Source: Thermoplasmatota archaeon
GTDB lineage: Archaea; Thermoplasmatota; Thermoplasmata; Thermoplasmatales; Thermoplasmataceae
Length of the DNA stretch: 32,159 bases
Assembly: GCA_023379345.1 (NCBI GenBank)
Contig: JAMCUV010000113.1
Span: 1 to 32,159 of the forward strand
Direction of reading: 5' to 3'
A model generated the notes under the pieces. That model saw nothing but the letters and a program-made list of their open reading frames with translations, was not told the origin of the DNA and did no database searches. Position numbers and translations under genes: made by a program. Of the stretch, positions 6,214 through 14,249 are shown one piece after another (position 1 is the stretch's first letter; each line of letters opens with the position of its first letter).

Positions 6214-7983
6214 TTACCCTGTCAAAAACTTTCCTCTCAGTGTTTCAGCTCCTGCAGGGACCTGCTCGCTTTCAGCAATCTCGTAATATTCATACGGGGC
6301 GCCGGAAAGTTTCACGGGCACGGTGTATATAAGCCCGCGTCTGAAGAAGGTAACGGTAACATTCTGTCCAGGATGGAATGCGGCCAGATTGTCCATCTTA
6401 AGGCGCTTTACTTCCTCCTTCATCTCCTTCAGGAAGACGTCTGTGAACCTGAAATTGTCAACAGCCAGGATTTCATCTTTCGGATTGATCCCAGCCTCAT
6501 ATGCAGGGCTCCCTTCCACAACGGAATCAACCACGAACCTGCCTCCATTTGTTCTGACTATGAGCCCCAGGTAAGCTTTGCTGGATGGTTCAACACCATC
6601 CACCTTCCTGTAGCCCTTCCTGAGCGAATAGCCAAGTGGCTTCAGGTAATCCTGGAATTCTATTATTCCAGGCTCCCGAACATACTTGGAGAAGAATTCC
6701 GAGAAATCCTTGCCGGTAACATCCTTTAGTGTTGCAATTATGTCCTTCTCGGTATATCCCTTTCCGTCCTTGTTGTATTTATCCATAAGGGACCTGTACA
6801 TGTCGTCCAGAGACTTTGCACCATGGGTTGCATCAATAATCATGGAATCCAGTACAAAGCCAAGAAGTTCACCCTTCAGGTAATACGATATGTAGCTGTT
6901 TATATTATTGGGAGTCGGGCGGTAAAGCTTGATCCACGCATCAAAGGACGACTCAGATGCCGATGTGTTTCTTGATCCCGGGAGAAAATCATGATATCTC
7001 ATATTCTCCGCCAGATACCTGAAGTATTCCTTCTGGTCAATGAGTCCTGCCCTCAGCAGGACGTGGTATCCATAGAAATTGGTGAAGCCCTCGGCTATCC
7101 ACAGCAGTGTTGTATAGTTCTCCTCCTTGTAATTGAACGGGCCAAGTTCAACGGGCCTTATCCTCTTCACGTTCCACAGGTGGAAAAACTCGTGAGATGT
7201 GACGGAAAGGAAATGCTTGTACTTATCGAATGGTGAAAATGTGAACCGATCTATATCTATGGTGGTTGAATTCAGATGCTCCAGTCCGCCAGACTGGTCT
7301 TCCTCTGAAACAAGGTGATAGATGAAGACATATCTTTTGTATGGAAGATGCCCGAAGATTTTTGCGTACTGCTCCACTATCCTCCTGACATCTGAAGACA
7401 ATTTTTCCTCATCCTCGTTTCCCCTGCCATATAGGACTATCTCATGTTCCTTACCATCAACGGTGAAGAAGAGGCTCCTGTGTTCTCCTATCTCTATGGG
7501 GCAGTCGGCCAGTATATCGTATGTAACTGCACGGTATTTGTTGTCAGACAGCTTCTCCAGTCCGGTTGAGACTTTCCAGTTCCCAAAGGGCTTTATTACC
7601 AGTTCCAGGGACTGATCCTTGTAACCCTCCACATAGAGGAAGACACTTGTTCCATTGAGAAAAGCATGGGTGGAATCCACATGGCTGGTATGAACACTCA
7701 ATTCATTGGCATAAATTTCATAGGTGATCTTCACGGAATGGATATCCTTGGTGTTGACTTTCCATGTGGATTTATCCCTCTTCTGCACATCCAGTTGAAC
7801 TGATCCTGAATAAGCCCGAATGTTGCGAACAAATCTTGCAAAATCATAAATCTCATAGGATCCAGGAGCCCAGGCCGGCATTGTAAGGAGCATGTTGTCC
7901 TCGCTGAAGTCATCAATGTTCATTGTGACGCCGTAAAAATGAGTCTGGGGTTTATCCATTTCCAAAAGATACTGAAGCTTCAT
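6214..7983 (-). CDS. M61 family metallopeptidase with C-terminal PDZ domain
   Basis: This 589-residue protein has the M61 (glycyl aminopeptidase) plan: an N-terminal beta-rich domain, a gluzincin catalytic domain with HEFFH at 264-268 followed by the family mark LWNVKRIRP, the third zinc ligand Glu298 in WIAEGFTNFYG, and a C-terminal PDZ domain near 465-560 (GSPAYEAGINPKDEILAVD). No signal peptide is evident, so it is probably cytosolic. M61 enzymes trim N-terminal residues of peptides, and the PDZ domain may position substrate. The first in-frame start is ATG 7983, because an in-frame TAA precedes it directly. A perfect inverted repeat at 7994-8015 lies between a weak TATA and the start, which suggests repressor control. 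The gene appears monocistronic. Confidence 0.92.
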   Translation of the reverse strand: MKLQYLLEMDKPQTHFYGVTMNIDDFSEDNMLLTMPAWAPGSYEIYDFARFVRNIRAYSGSVQLDVQKRDKSTWKVNTKDIHSVKITYEIYANELSVHTSHVDSTHAFLNGTSVFLYVEGYKDQSLELVIKPFGNWKVSTGLEKLSDNKYRAVTYDILADCPIEIGEHRSLFFTVDGKEHEIVLYGRGNEDEEKLSSDVRRIVEQYAKIFGHLPYKRYVFIYHLVSEEDQSGGLEHLNSTTIDIDRFTFSPFDKYKHFLSVTSHEFFHLWNVKRIRPVELGPFNYKEENYTTLLWIAEGFTNFYGYHVLLRAGLIDQKEYFRYLAENMRYHDFLPGSRNTSASESSFDAWIKLYRPTPNNINSYISYYLKGELLGFVLDSMIIDATHGAKSLDDMYRSLMDKYNKDGKGYTEKDIIATLKDVTGKDFSEFFSKYVREPGIIEFQDYLKPLGYSLRKGYRKVDGVEPSSKAYLGLIVRTNGGRFVVDSVVEGSPAYEAGINPKDEILAVDNFRFTDVFLKEMKEEVKRLKMDNLAAFHPGQNVTVTFFRRGLIYTVPVKLSGAPYEYYEIAESEQVPAGAETLRGKFLTG

Positions 7984-7993
7984 TTATGTGACC

Positions 7994-8015
7994 AAAGTTT
8001 GCAAGAGCAAACTTT
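7994..8015. promoter_or_regulatory. Perfect inverted repeat, candidate operator of the M61 gene
   Basis: AAAGTTTGC, four bases, then GCAAACTTT: a perfect 9-bp inverted repeat with a 4-bp spacer. It ends 11 bp before the M61 start codon. A TATA-like element (TTTAACTAAAG on the minus strand, about 8014-8024) overlaps its distal edge. A dimeric repressor bound here would block transcription initiation. A short RNA hairpin is the alternative. Confidence 0.5.
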
Positions 8016-8126
8016 AGTTAAATCTTTGTACGCCAGATATAATAAGCTGGCATGGAGCGTGCGGAAACCTTCGATCTCGTAAGTAGAAAGAAAATACCGG
8101 TGGACATTTTCAGTATAATGCTGCCA

Positions 8127-8999
8127 TCATAGAAATCTCAATAATGCGAATATTATGAACACCACCGTCAGATACGGGCTGGAATACTTGAATAGTGAGA
8201 AGGAACTTTTCCTGTCTGGTTTCCTGGAGAATCTGACAATGTAGATTAATACTGGAACTGCTGCAAGGCCAATCAGAATTATGTAAAGTATTTTTGCTCC
8301 TCCAAATAAGACAGGGATGAAGGAGAACAATACCAGCAGTAGTGCCGAGAATGAAATGCACTCAGCAGAAACACGGTCAGAGTAAACAACAGGAAGCATT
8401 GGCACACCGGCACGGGCGTAATCGTCATGGTACATGTATGCAAGGCTCCAGATGTGGATAGGTATCCACACTATTACCAGTGAAAAGAGGAACCATGGAA
8501 TGAACGAAGCAACGTTCGAGATCATATACCAGCCAACCAGTACAGGTATACCACCGGAGAATCCCCCTAATATCACACTCCACGGGGTCTTTCTCTTGAG
8601 AAGATAACTGTAAATGAACACATTATCAATCACCCCAGCTGCCATGAAGCCAGCAGCAATGAATCTGCCCACGACCAAAGGTATGGCAATTGAAATTGCT
8701 ATCAGCACGACGCCCGTAATTATTGCTGATGCCGGAGTCACCTCACCTGTTACCATAGGTCTGCGGTTTGTTCTCAGCATTCTTGAATCTATGTCCCGAT
8801 CCAGATAGTTGGTCAACGACTCCGCTCCGGATGAGCCGGCCGCAAGTGCCAGTACAACGGCAGTTAGCAGCCACAGATACCGTAGATTAAAGGCAGGAAT
8901 GGCAATAAGTGCAGACACAACCCCAACAAAGACCAGTAGTCCCCAGACTTTCGGCTTTGTAAATCTAACATAAACCATAGCCTTGTCGATTGTGTCCAT
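8127..8999 (-). CDS. ctaB: Protoheme IX farnesyltransferase (heme O synthase)
   Basis: CtaB transfers a farnesyl group to protoheme IX to make heme O for heme-copper oxidases. The 290-residue protein has about nine membrane helices. It has the first UbiA aspartate motif NYLDRDIDSRMLRTNRRP (Asp67, Asp71) and the CtaB-specific HIWSLAYMYHDDYARAGVPM near 182-201. Position 191 is His where Lys is usual (HDDY versus KDDY), a mild variation. The start ATG 8999 lies 25-26 bp from an A+T-rich TATA element at 9019-9030, so the mRNA is leaderless. The neighbouring divergent gene encodes a membrane protein with candidate heme-ligand histidines, which fits a shared role in respiration. Confidence 0.92.
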   Translation of the reverse strand: MDTIDKAMVYVRFTKPKVWGLLVFVGVVSALIAIPAFNLRYLWLLTAVVLALAAGSSGAESLTNYLDRDIDSRMLRTNRRPMVTGEVTPASAIITGVVLIAISIAIPLVVGRFIAAGFMAAGVIDNVFIYSYLLKRKTPWSVILGGFSGGIPVLVGWYMISNVASFIPWFLFSLVIVWIPIHIWSLAYMYHDDYARAGVPMLPVVYSDRVSAECISFSALLLVLFSFIPVLFGGAKILYIILIGLAAVPVLIYIVRFSRKPDRKSSFSLFKYSSPYLTVVFIIFALLRFL

Positions 9000-9018
9000 A
9001 TGATAGAATTTGTTTTGT

Positions 9019-9030
9019 GTTAATAAAATA
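9019..9030 (-). promoter_or_regulatory. TATA box of ctaB
   Basis: TATTTTATTAAC on the minus strand is centred about 26 bp before ATG 8999, which is consistent with a leaderless message. Confidence 0.5.
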
Positions 9031-9280
9031 GAAACCTTATCAGTTAAATGCGTCTGTCTGTGAGTATGTTAATGAATTCAGATTTTTCCTTTATTTTAAA
9101 GCCCTGAATATGACCCGCGAATATTCCGGGAAATTTATATCTTCATTTATACAAATATAGCTGGCTTTCGTCATTAGATAACAACAATCGTCCTTCCAGA
9201 GCGTATGTTAAGAATGAATTCGCCATTATTTATCTATTTATGTAACTATATAATTGCCATGCCTTTCAAATTAGGTATTA

Positions 9281-9292
9281 TTTTATTATATG
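9281..9292 (+). promoter_or_regulatory. TATA box of the His-bearing membrane protein
   Basis: TTTTATTATATG is centred 26 bp before ATG 9312, so this gene is also likely leaderless. Confidence 0.6.
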
Positions 9293-9311
9293 GTCTAGTG
9301 GTTAAACTTTT

Positions 9312-10718
9312 ATGGCTCAAAAATATGGAAATTCGGGCGCATTAGACTTTCTGCTCAACCCGAAGATGAACATGGGACTGGTGCTTGCGTTTATCACCTT
9401 CTTCCTCATAATCAGTCCACTGCTTCCCGGTGTCACATGGTTCAAGCTTGGTGACTTCACACTGGATATGGTGAATTTTTATCACACCATCATGATACCA
9501 TTTGCCTTCCTTCTCATACTGTATACGGCCGAATTACTTGACCTTGGATCCATTGCAAGGAAGATCATCAACCTCAGCACAATTCCAATTCTCTTTTTCA
9601 CAATTCTAGGGATGGCATTCTTTTATTCCACTACTGCACAGACTGCCGACTATGTATTCCAGGCAATAAGGGATGTGTGGATGATCATAATTGCCCTCAT
9701 ATTCCTGGTCTACTTACTTATAATGCCTTTTAAAAACACACAGAAATTCAAGGCAATATGGGGTGCATATACCCTTATGGTCATAGCAACAATAGCAGCC
9801 GGGATTGCAGGCGTCATGGGGATGGTATACGAATACGGCAACCTCTTCGGGTATGCGTCACTCCCGGCATTCAACAGTTATGTCACTGCCTGGGGAGGCC
9901 TGCAGACATTCCTTGGAAATCTTGTGACCTCTCACTCACATGAGATGCTTCCTGCAGTCATGGGCGGCATAGTTGCAGTTGCTGCTGTTACCATGGGCTA
10001 TGATAAGCTGAAGGGATGGAAGAGGCATATTGTGAACGCAGGCATGCTCATTGCGGTTGCGGGAACAATATCAATGACCTATCTGTATCTCATATCATCA
10101 TTTGGGACATACGTTATTCCTGCAATCGCGCCATTTGGCCCAGGTGGCATGAACGGACTGGCACTTGATGATAGCCAGACCGGAATAGTTGGCTGGGGCG
10201 CACTTCTGGCCATAATTGGCCTATACTACTTATTCTCTTCTAACAGGACACAGAGACTTGTGCAGATGGCGGAACTTCTGACCTGGATAGCCACAATGGC
10301 CGTAATGATTGGAGTTGGATACACCATGGAATTCAATGAAGCATACTATGGTTTCGGGTCTCCAGGAACACCCCCAACCGGAGGTCCGGGATATATGTAT
10401 GATATGGCATTTACCAATGGCCACCTTCTCTTCGCTTTCTTCATGATGCCACTTATGGCGGGAATTCTTCTGGTATTCCTGAAATATGTATCAGGGATGG
10501 AACTGGGCAGGAGGATGATTCTTTACTTCATATTTGCTGGGATAGTCCTTGGAGGATTTGGGGTTCTGGTCTACACCATCAATCTGTTCTGGCTACCTGA
10601 AGCCATAGGCCTTGCATTGCTTGTGCTATCCATTCTAATGATCACCGTGGCTTATTTTGCAGGGAACAGGGCAGCTAAAGCATTTGCACCTGCAACAAGT
10701 GGAGCAAAATCTCAGTAA
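9312..10718 (+). CDS. Polytopic membrane protein, possible heme-binding oxidase-like subunit
   Basis: This 468-residue protein has about 12 hydrophobic helices. I cannot place it in a named family. Histidines sit inside or at the ends of helices: His58 in NFYHTIMIPFAFLLIL, His208 and His210 in TSHSHEMLPAVMGG, and His371 in TNGHLLFAFFMMPLMAG. Membrane histidines followed by M, F and small residues are what heme-copper oxidase subunit I and related di-heme proteins use as ligands. The gene is divergent from ctaB, the heme O synthase, which supports a heme enzyme by context. It lacks a recognisable complete subunit I signature, so a distant or degenerate relative, or a heme transporter, remains possible. 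It is transcribed alone; an oligo-T tract at 10740-10746 follows. Confidence 0.8.
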   Translation: MAQKYGNSGALDFLLNPKMNMGLVLAFITFFLIISPLLPGVTWFKLGDFTLDMVNFYHTIMIPFAFLLILYTAELLDLGSIARKIINLSTIPILFFTILGMAFFYSTTAQTADYVFQAIRDVWMIIIALIFLVYLLIMPFKNTQKFKAIWGAYTLMVIATIAAGIAGVMGMVYEYGNLFGYASLPAFNSYVTAWGGLQTFLGNLVTSHSHEMLPAVMGGIVAVAAVTMGYDKLKGWKRHIVNAGMLIAVAGTISMTYLYLISSFGTYVIPAIAPFGPGGMNGLALDDSQTGIVGWGALLAIIGLYYLFSSNRTQRLVQMAELLTWIATMAVMIGVGYTMEFNEAYYGFGSPGTPPTGGPGYMYDMAFTNGHLLFAFFMMPLMAGILLVFLKYVSGMELGRRMILYFIFAGIVLGGFGVLVYTINLFWLPEAIGLALLVLSILMITVAYFAGNRAAKAFAPATSGAKSQ

Positions 10719-10735
10719 AACTTTAGTCTTATATC

Positions 10736-10750
10736 TTAATTTTTTTAATT
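10736..10750 (+). terminator. Oligo-T terminator after the His-bearing membrane protein
   Basis: A run of seven T at 10740-10746 in an A+T-rich setting 20 bp after the stop is a typical archaeal factor-independent termination signal. No strong stem precedes it. Confidence 0.45.
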
Positions 10751-10895
10751 CCCAAAATTTAGAATTTCATCTTTCTTTTTTCCACTAATAAAGATGAAGC
10801 TATTTTGGTTGAATATCATGAGCAAATCTGTTGGAGCATCACCGATGTTACGGAAAAGATCTAGAGGCATTATTTGTCACAGCCCTCAGGAGGCT

Positions 10896-11174
10896 CTACT
10901 TCTGGTCGTCATCCTCATGCTCGTACTGGCCAAGGTTCAGGCCACCTGCCTTATATGACGACCTGATGGCGTTCATGCGATTTGTCATGTCATTGTATCC
11001 TCTCACGTTATTTTCCTTCAGGTCATCCTTCAGGGATTTTATGAGGTGCTTTATCTCGTTCTCTCGTTCATTCCGCGAGTTGGAATCTGTTTCAGCAAAT
11101 CCCAATTTTGCTGCCATTTTCATGGCATGAAGTTCCCTCTTGAGTTCCCTTATTTTTGCCCTTCTGGAATCCAT
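10896..11174 (-). CDS. Small coiled-coil hypothetical protein
   Basis: This 92-residue, highly charged protein is predicted to be mostly helical, with heptad-like spacing in RRAKIRELKRELHAMKMAAK and in ENEIKHLIKSLKDDLKEN. It ends in an acidic and polar tail (YEHEDDDQK). There are no cysteines and no membrane segments. I recognise no family. The ATG at 11174 has a TATAATAAG element at 11196-11204 at leaderless distance, which supports it as a real gene. It stands between a terminator and the convergent flank of the oxidoreductase gene, and context gives no function. A structural or nucleoid-associated role is only a guess. Confidence 0.65.
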   Translation of the reverse strand: MDSRRAKIRELKRELHAMKMAAKLGFAETDSNSRNERENEIKHLIKSLKDDLKENNVRGYNDMTNRMNAIRSSYKAGGLNLGQYEHEDDDQK

Positions 11175-11195
11175 GCTTTTATGACACAGACCGCC

Positions 11196-11204
11196 TTATT
11201 ATAC
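11196..11204 (-). promoter_or_regulatory. TATA box of the coiled-coil protein gene
   Basis: GTATAATAA on the minus strand is centred 26 bp before ATG 11174. Confidence 0.5.
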
Positions 11205-11273
11205 TTTCATATCCAGTGAAAACTCAAAATTCTGGAAGAAGATTTAGACTACTGCTCAGGTTGATTCAGCAAA

Positions 11274-12482
11274 TCAGTATATGGTTCCTATTTCAGAATA
11301 CCTGGAAGTTATCAGATTGCCCGTCCGGAATCGATCCCTGCTGAAAGGCCGCCAGTCAAACTCACATTCTTCAGGGTCCCTTCCCATGAGCATATCTGCT
11401 GCCATTCTGCCATAGGCAGGACTCAGCTTGAATCCGTGACCGCTGAGGCCAGCAAATACATATACTGAATCAAGCCCTTCAGACGACAGGTCATCACAGA
11501 TAACCTGTCCATCAGGACTCATGTCATAGAGTCCGTTAAGCGTGGATATCAAGGTTGCCTTCCCCATGGAGGGAAGCCTTTTAGCGATCCTGGGCAGGTA
11601 TTCTTCAATGTAGTCCTGTTCTGCTGTCTCTGGCAGATTGGAGTGAATATCCACAGATCGCTCATCCACTGCAGGGTCCAGGCTTCCCACAGCAGTAATG
11701 GTGGATCCCTCCATCTTGTAATACGCAAGCTGATGCGGATCCCAGAGGGTGGGCTTCGGTCCGCGATATTCCTCAGGCCTTCTCAGATAGATTATGGAAT
11801 GCATGGATGCAGTTATGGGCAACAGTTTCTGTGAAGAAATTCCTGATCGAGCCAGGATATCGTTGGTCCAGACATTTGTAGCAAGAATTATTTTTTCCCC
11901 TCTTATCTTGGTTCCATCGCTGAGTTCCACTTCCGGCCCACTCCTGGTGGATTCAACAGACCTGACACTCCTCTTGAGGATCAGGTTCGCGCCAAGCTCC
12001 TTGGCCCTTGACATGAATGAATTTGCTGTTGAGACGGGGTCGGCATAGCCGCTGTCTGGTTCGTAGGTGACGTAATCGTAGCCATCCAGATTTACATCGG
12101 AATAGAACTTTCTTATGTCTGCAGGAGCAATTTCCTGTTCGTTTATTCCAATGTCCCTTAGCATTGCAACATTCTCCCTGGCAACATCCGCATATTTCTC
12201 ATCAAATGGGAAAATCATGCCCGTTTTCGTGAATCCTGAATATCCGATGGAGTTGAAATTTTCAAAGAATTTCAGTGAGTACAGAGACATTTCTGCTATT
12301 ATCCGGTTACTGTAATGTGTTCGAACGAGCGCGCTTGATTTTCCCGTGTTCCCGGATGCCACTGCATTTTCCTCGATTACAGTAACTTTCCGGCCCGCTG
12401 ATGCAAGGTGGTATGCAATGCTAGTTCCAGTGCTTCCCGCTCCAACGATTATAATTTTATCACTGTTATCGGCTTTTGACAC
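11274..12482 (-). CDS. FAD-dependent amine/amino-acid oxidoreductase (DAO family, sarcosine oxidase beta-like)
   Basis: This 402-residue flavoprotein has an N-terminal dinucleotide-binding motif IIIVGAGSTGTSIAYHLASA, then GNTGKSSALVRTHYSN, which is close to the flavin-contact segment of sarcosine or dimethylglycine oxidase-type proteins. The C-terminal VFAGLSGHGFKLSPAYGRMA motif of the DAO family is also present. It would oxidise a secondary or N-methyl amino acid, or a D-amino acid, with FAD; the exact substrate is not readable. The start is GTG 12482 with a TATA element 26 bp upstream (12503-12513). It is divergent from an amino-acid permease, suggesting a take-up-and-oxidise pair under joint control. 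Confidence 0.87.
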   Translation of the reverse strand: MSKADNSDKIIIVGAGSTGTSIAYHLASAGRKVTVIEENAVASGNTGKSSALVRTHYSNRIIAEMSLYSLKFFENFNSIGYSGFTKTGMIFPFDEKYADVARENVAMLRDIGINEQEIAPADIRKFYSDVNLDGYDYVTYEPDSGYADPVSTANSFMSRAKELGANLILKRSVRSVESTRSGPEVELSDGTKIRGEKIILATNVWTNDILARSGISSQKLLPITASMHSIIYLRRPEEYRGPKPTLWDPHQLAYYKMEGSTITAVGSLDPAVDERSVDIHSNLPETAEQDYIEEYLPRIAKRLPSMGKATLISTLNGLYDMSPDGQVICDDLSSEGLDSVYVFAGLSGHGFKLSPAYGRMAADMLMGRDPEECEFDWRPFSRDRFRTGNLITSRYSEIGTIY

Positions 12483-12502
12483 GAAAACGAATGATACCTG
12501 AA

Positions 12503-12513
12503 GTTAATAATTT
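12503..12513 (-). promoter_or_regulatory. TATA box of the DAO-family oxidoreductase
   Basis: AAATTATTAAC on the minus strand is centred 26 bp before GTG 12482. Confidence 0.55.
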
Positions 12514-12556
12514 CTCCTCTTTAATAGCCAATGAATATGTTTCACACAGTAAAGCA

Positions 12557-12564
12557 TATATAAT
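12557..12564 (+). promoter_or_regulatory. TATA box of the APC permease
   Basis: TATATAAT is centred about 25 bp before GTG 12585, supporting a GTG start on a leaderless message. The two opposed TATA boxes at 12503-12513 and 12557-12564 are only about 45 bp apart. Confidence 0.65.
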
Positions 12565-12584
12565 GATACATGTTATAACAAGAC

Positions 12585-14213
12585 GTGACAGACAATATCA
12601 ATAAAGGTCCTGCTTCACTGAAGAAAGAACTGTCGTTTCTCGATCTGATTATCATAGGCGTGGTTGGTGCCGTGGGTACCGGGATACTTTTCAGTGTCCT
12701 GGCCATGACGAGCACAGCTGGTCCAGGTAGCTGGCTCGGGTGGCTCATTGGAGGTATTTTCTACCTGTTCATTGGCCTTACTTATGCAGAACTTGTCACC
12801 ACCCATCCTGAAGCCGGTGGCCCTTCCCGGTATGCACTGTACACCCACGGCTGGTTCACCAATACAATCAACTCCCTGGCCGACCTCATATGGTATCTCT
12901 TCATTCCACCAATAGAAGCGTTTGCCGTTATCGACGGGTTGAGCATATTTTACGGAAACTTGGTGACAGCATCTGGTGCGCCCACAATATATGGGGCAGC
13001 CATTGCTGCGGTGCTCATGATCTTCATGGTGCCATTCAACTACTTTGGAGTCAGGGCCTTCGGGAAATCAACAGTATACTTCGGCATTGTTAAGCTCTTC
13101 TTCTATCTGGCGGTGGCCATAGGCCTGGCTGCAGTCTTCTATGATGGACGCAACTTGACCGCATATCATGGTTTCCTTCCATTCGGATTTGCAGGTGTGT
13201 TCCTGGCGATACCATTCGCAATGTTTGCCTTCGGAGGAATCCGCGTGCTGCCCGACTATGCGGAGGAATCCAAGAAATACAGGAAACTTCCACTTGCTAT
13301 CGTAATAGTTGTAATAGGACAGCTTGCAATTTATCTCCTTCTTGACTGGGTCTTTGTAACCGGCATAAACTGGACAAAGCTCGGAGTGGCCGTTGGTAAC
13401 TGGGCCGGACTCACAACCCAGGCCATACCCGGTAATCCGTTCATCTTCCTGGCAAAGAGCTATAATGCTCCGCTAATACTTGTATTCACAATAATCATAG
13501 GAATTATCGGGCCATTCATAGTGGGTTACATATATCTGGGTGGCGGATCCAGGGTACTATTTGCACAGGGTAGGACAAAAATAATGCCAGACCTGATGAA
13601 GTACATCCACAAAAAATACTCAGTGCCGTACTGGGCGCTACTCATAACAGCCCTCATTGGAGCCATACTGGCATTCATTTCAGCTCCAGTTCCAAGCATA
13701 TATGGCCTTATTGAAGACGCTGTTGTGGCCGGTTATATAGGATTCTCTGTAAATCCCGTTGCCCTGGTGGTCTCAAGGAGACAGGGTGCCACCAAATTCC
13801 GAATCCCCGGAGGGCCCATAATTGCGCCAATAGCATTCATTTCCGCATCGCTGATTATATTCTGGAGCGGCTGGATCACGGTTTATTATGCAGTTGCAAT
13901 ACTCACAGTGGCAGTAGTCATTTTCGGGTTGATACTGCCAGTATACCGTAACAGTGCCAGAAGAGACCTGAAGCACGTCCGCAATTCAATATGGTACATC
14001 TTCTATATCGTGTTTCTGCTCATGATGACGTATATTGGCAGTGACGGAATGCTGAACCTCATAAACTTCTACGACGCAACAGCAATAGTAGCCGCGGTCT
14101 CTGTTCTGGTGTTCTACCCTGCAGGTGTGTTTTCAGGATTGAAGAGCACTCTGGTTGACGAAGCTTACCAGACAGCGATTATGGAACCGGAAGAGCCCAT
14201 TGTTCTGCAGTGA
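12585..14213 (+). CDS. APC superfamily amino acid permease
   Basis: This 542-residue transporter has about 12 membrane helices. The first helix carries the APC substrate-binding signature GVVGAVGTGILF near residues 26-37, and a helix-6 region contains FAFGGIRVLPDYAEESKKY, the usual APC motif before the cytoplasmic loop. It imports an amino acid or amine, probably with H+ in an acidophile; the substrate is unknown. The GTG start is set by the TATA box at 12557-12564. Its divergent neighbour is a DAO-family oxidase, so the cargo may be that enzyme's substrate. The gene ends in a T-rich convergent terminator region before the LonB-like gene. Confidence 0.9.
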   Translation: MTDNINKGPASLKKELSFLDLIIIGVVGAVGTGILFSVLAMTSTAGPGSWLGWLIGGIFYLFIGLTYAELVTTHPEAGGPSRYALYTHGWFTNTINSLADLIWYLFIPPIEAFAVIDGLSIFYGNLVTASGAPTIYGAAIAAVLMIFMVPFNYFGVRAFGKSTVYFGIVKLFFYLAVAIGLAAVFYDGRNLTAYHGFLPFGFAGVFLAIPFAMFAFGGIRVLPDYAEESKKYRKLPLAIVIVVIGQLAIYLLLDWVFVTGINWTKLGVAVGNWAGLTTQAIPGNPFIFLAKSYNAPLILVFTIIIGIIGPFIVGYIYLGGGSRVLFAQGRTKIMPDLMKYIHKKYSVPYWALLITALIGAILAFISAPVPSIYGLIEDAVVAGYIGFSVNPVALVVSRRQGATKFRIPGGPIIAPIAFISASLIIFWSGWITVYYAVAILTVAVVIFGLILPVYRNSARRDLKHVRNSIWYIFYIVFLLMMTYIGSDGMLNLINFYDATAIVAAVSVLVFYPAGVFSGLKSTLVDEAYQTAIMEPEEPIVLQ

Positions 14214-14216
14214 TGG

Positions 14217-14249
14217 CTCTTTTTTCCAATATTTTATTTTTAAAAAAAA
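14217..14249. terminator. Bidirectional T-rich terminator between convergent genes
   Basis: CTTTTTTCC at about 14218-14226 follows the permease on the plus strand. A run of eight A at 14242-14249 is an oligo-T tract on the minus strand, directly after the stop of the LonB-like gene. Both match archaeal oligo-T termination. Confidence 0.5.

Larger units (their letters stand above)
9000..9311. other. 312-bp divergent intergenic region between ctaB and the His-rich membrane protein
   Basis: This A+T-rich gap holds the two outward promoters at 9019-9030 and 9281-9292. A further strong TATA-like element (AAATTTATATC, 9133-9143) on the plus strand has no start codon at leaderless distance. Only very short open frames occur. 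I see no tRNA or convincing structured RNA. Confidence 0.5.

Noticed and set aside
8052..8132. A 26-codon plus-strand open frame between the M61 promoter and the end of ctaB.
   Set aside because: It is too short, its TATA-like element is only about 14 bp away, and it has no SD; no recognisable peptide.
9205..9345. A 46-codon hydrophobic open frame overlapping the start of the His-bearing membrane protein.
   Set aside because: It has no promoter or SD at the right distance, and its end lies in another frame of a well-supported gene.
10818..10958. A 46-codon plus-strand open frame starting at ATG 10818, basic then hydrophobic, with a TAATAAAG stretch about 28 bp upstream.
   Set aside because: Its second half is antisense to the better-supported coiled-coil gene, its composition looks like a reverse-frame artefact, and no family matches.
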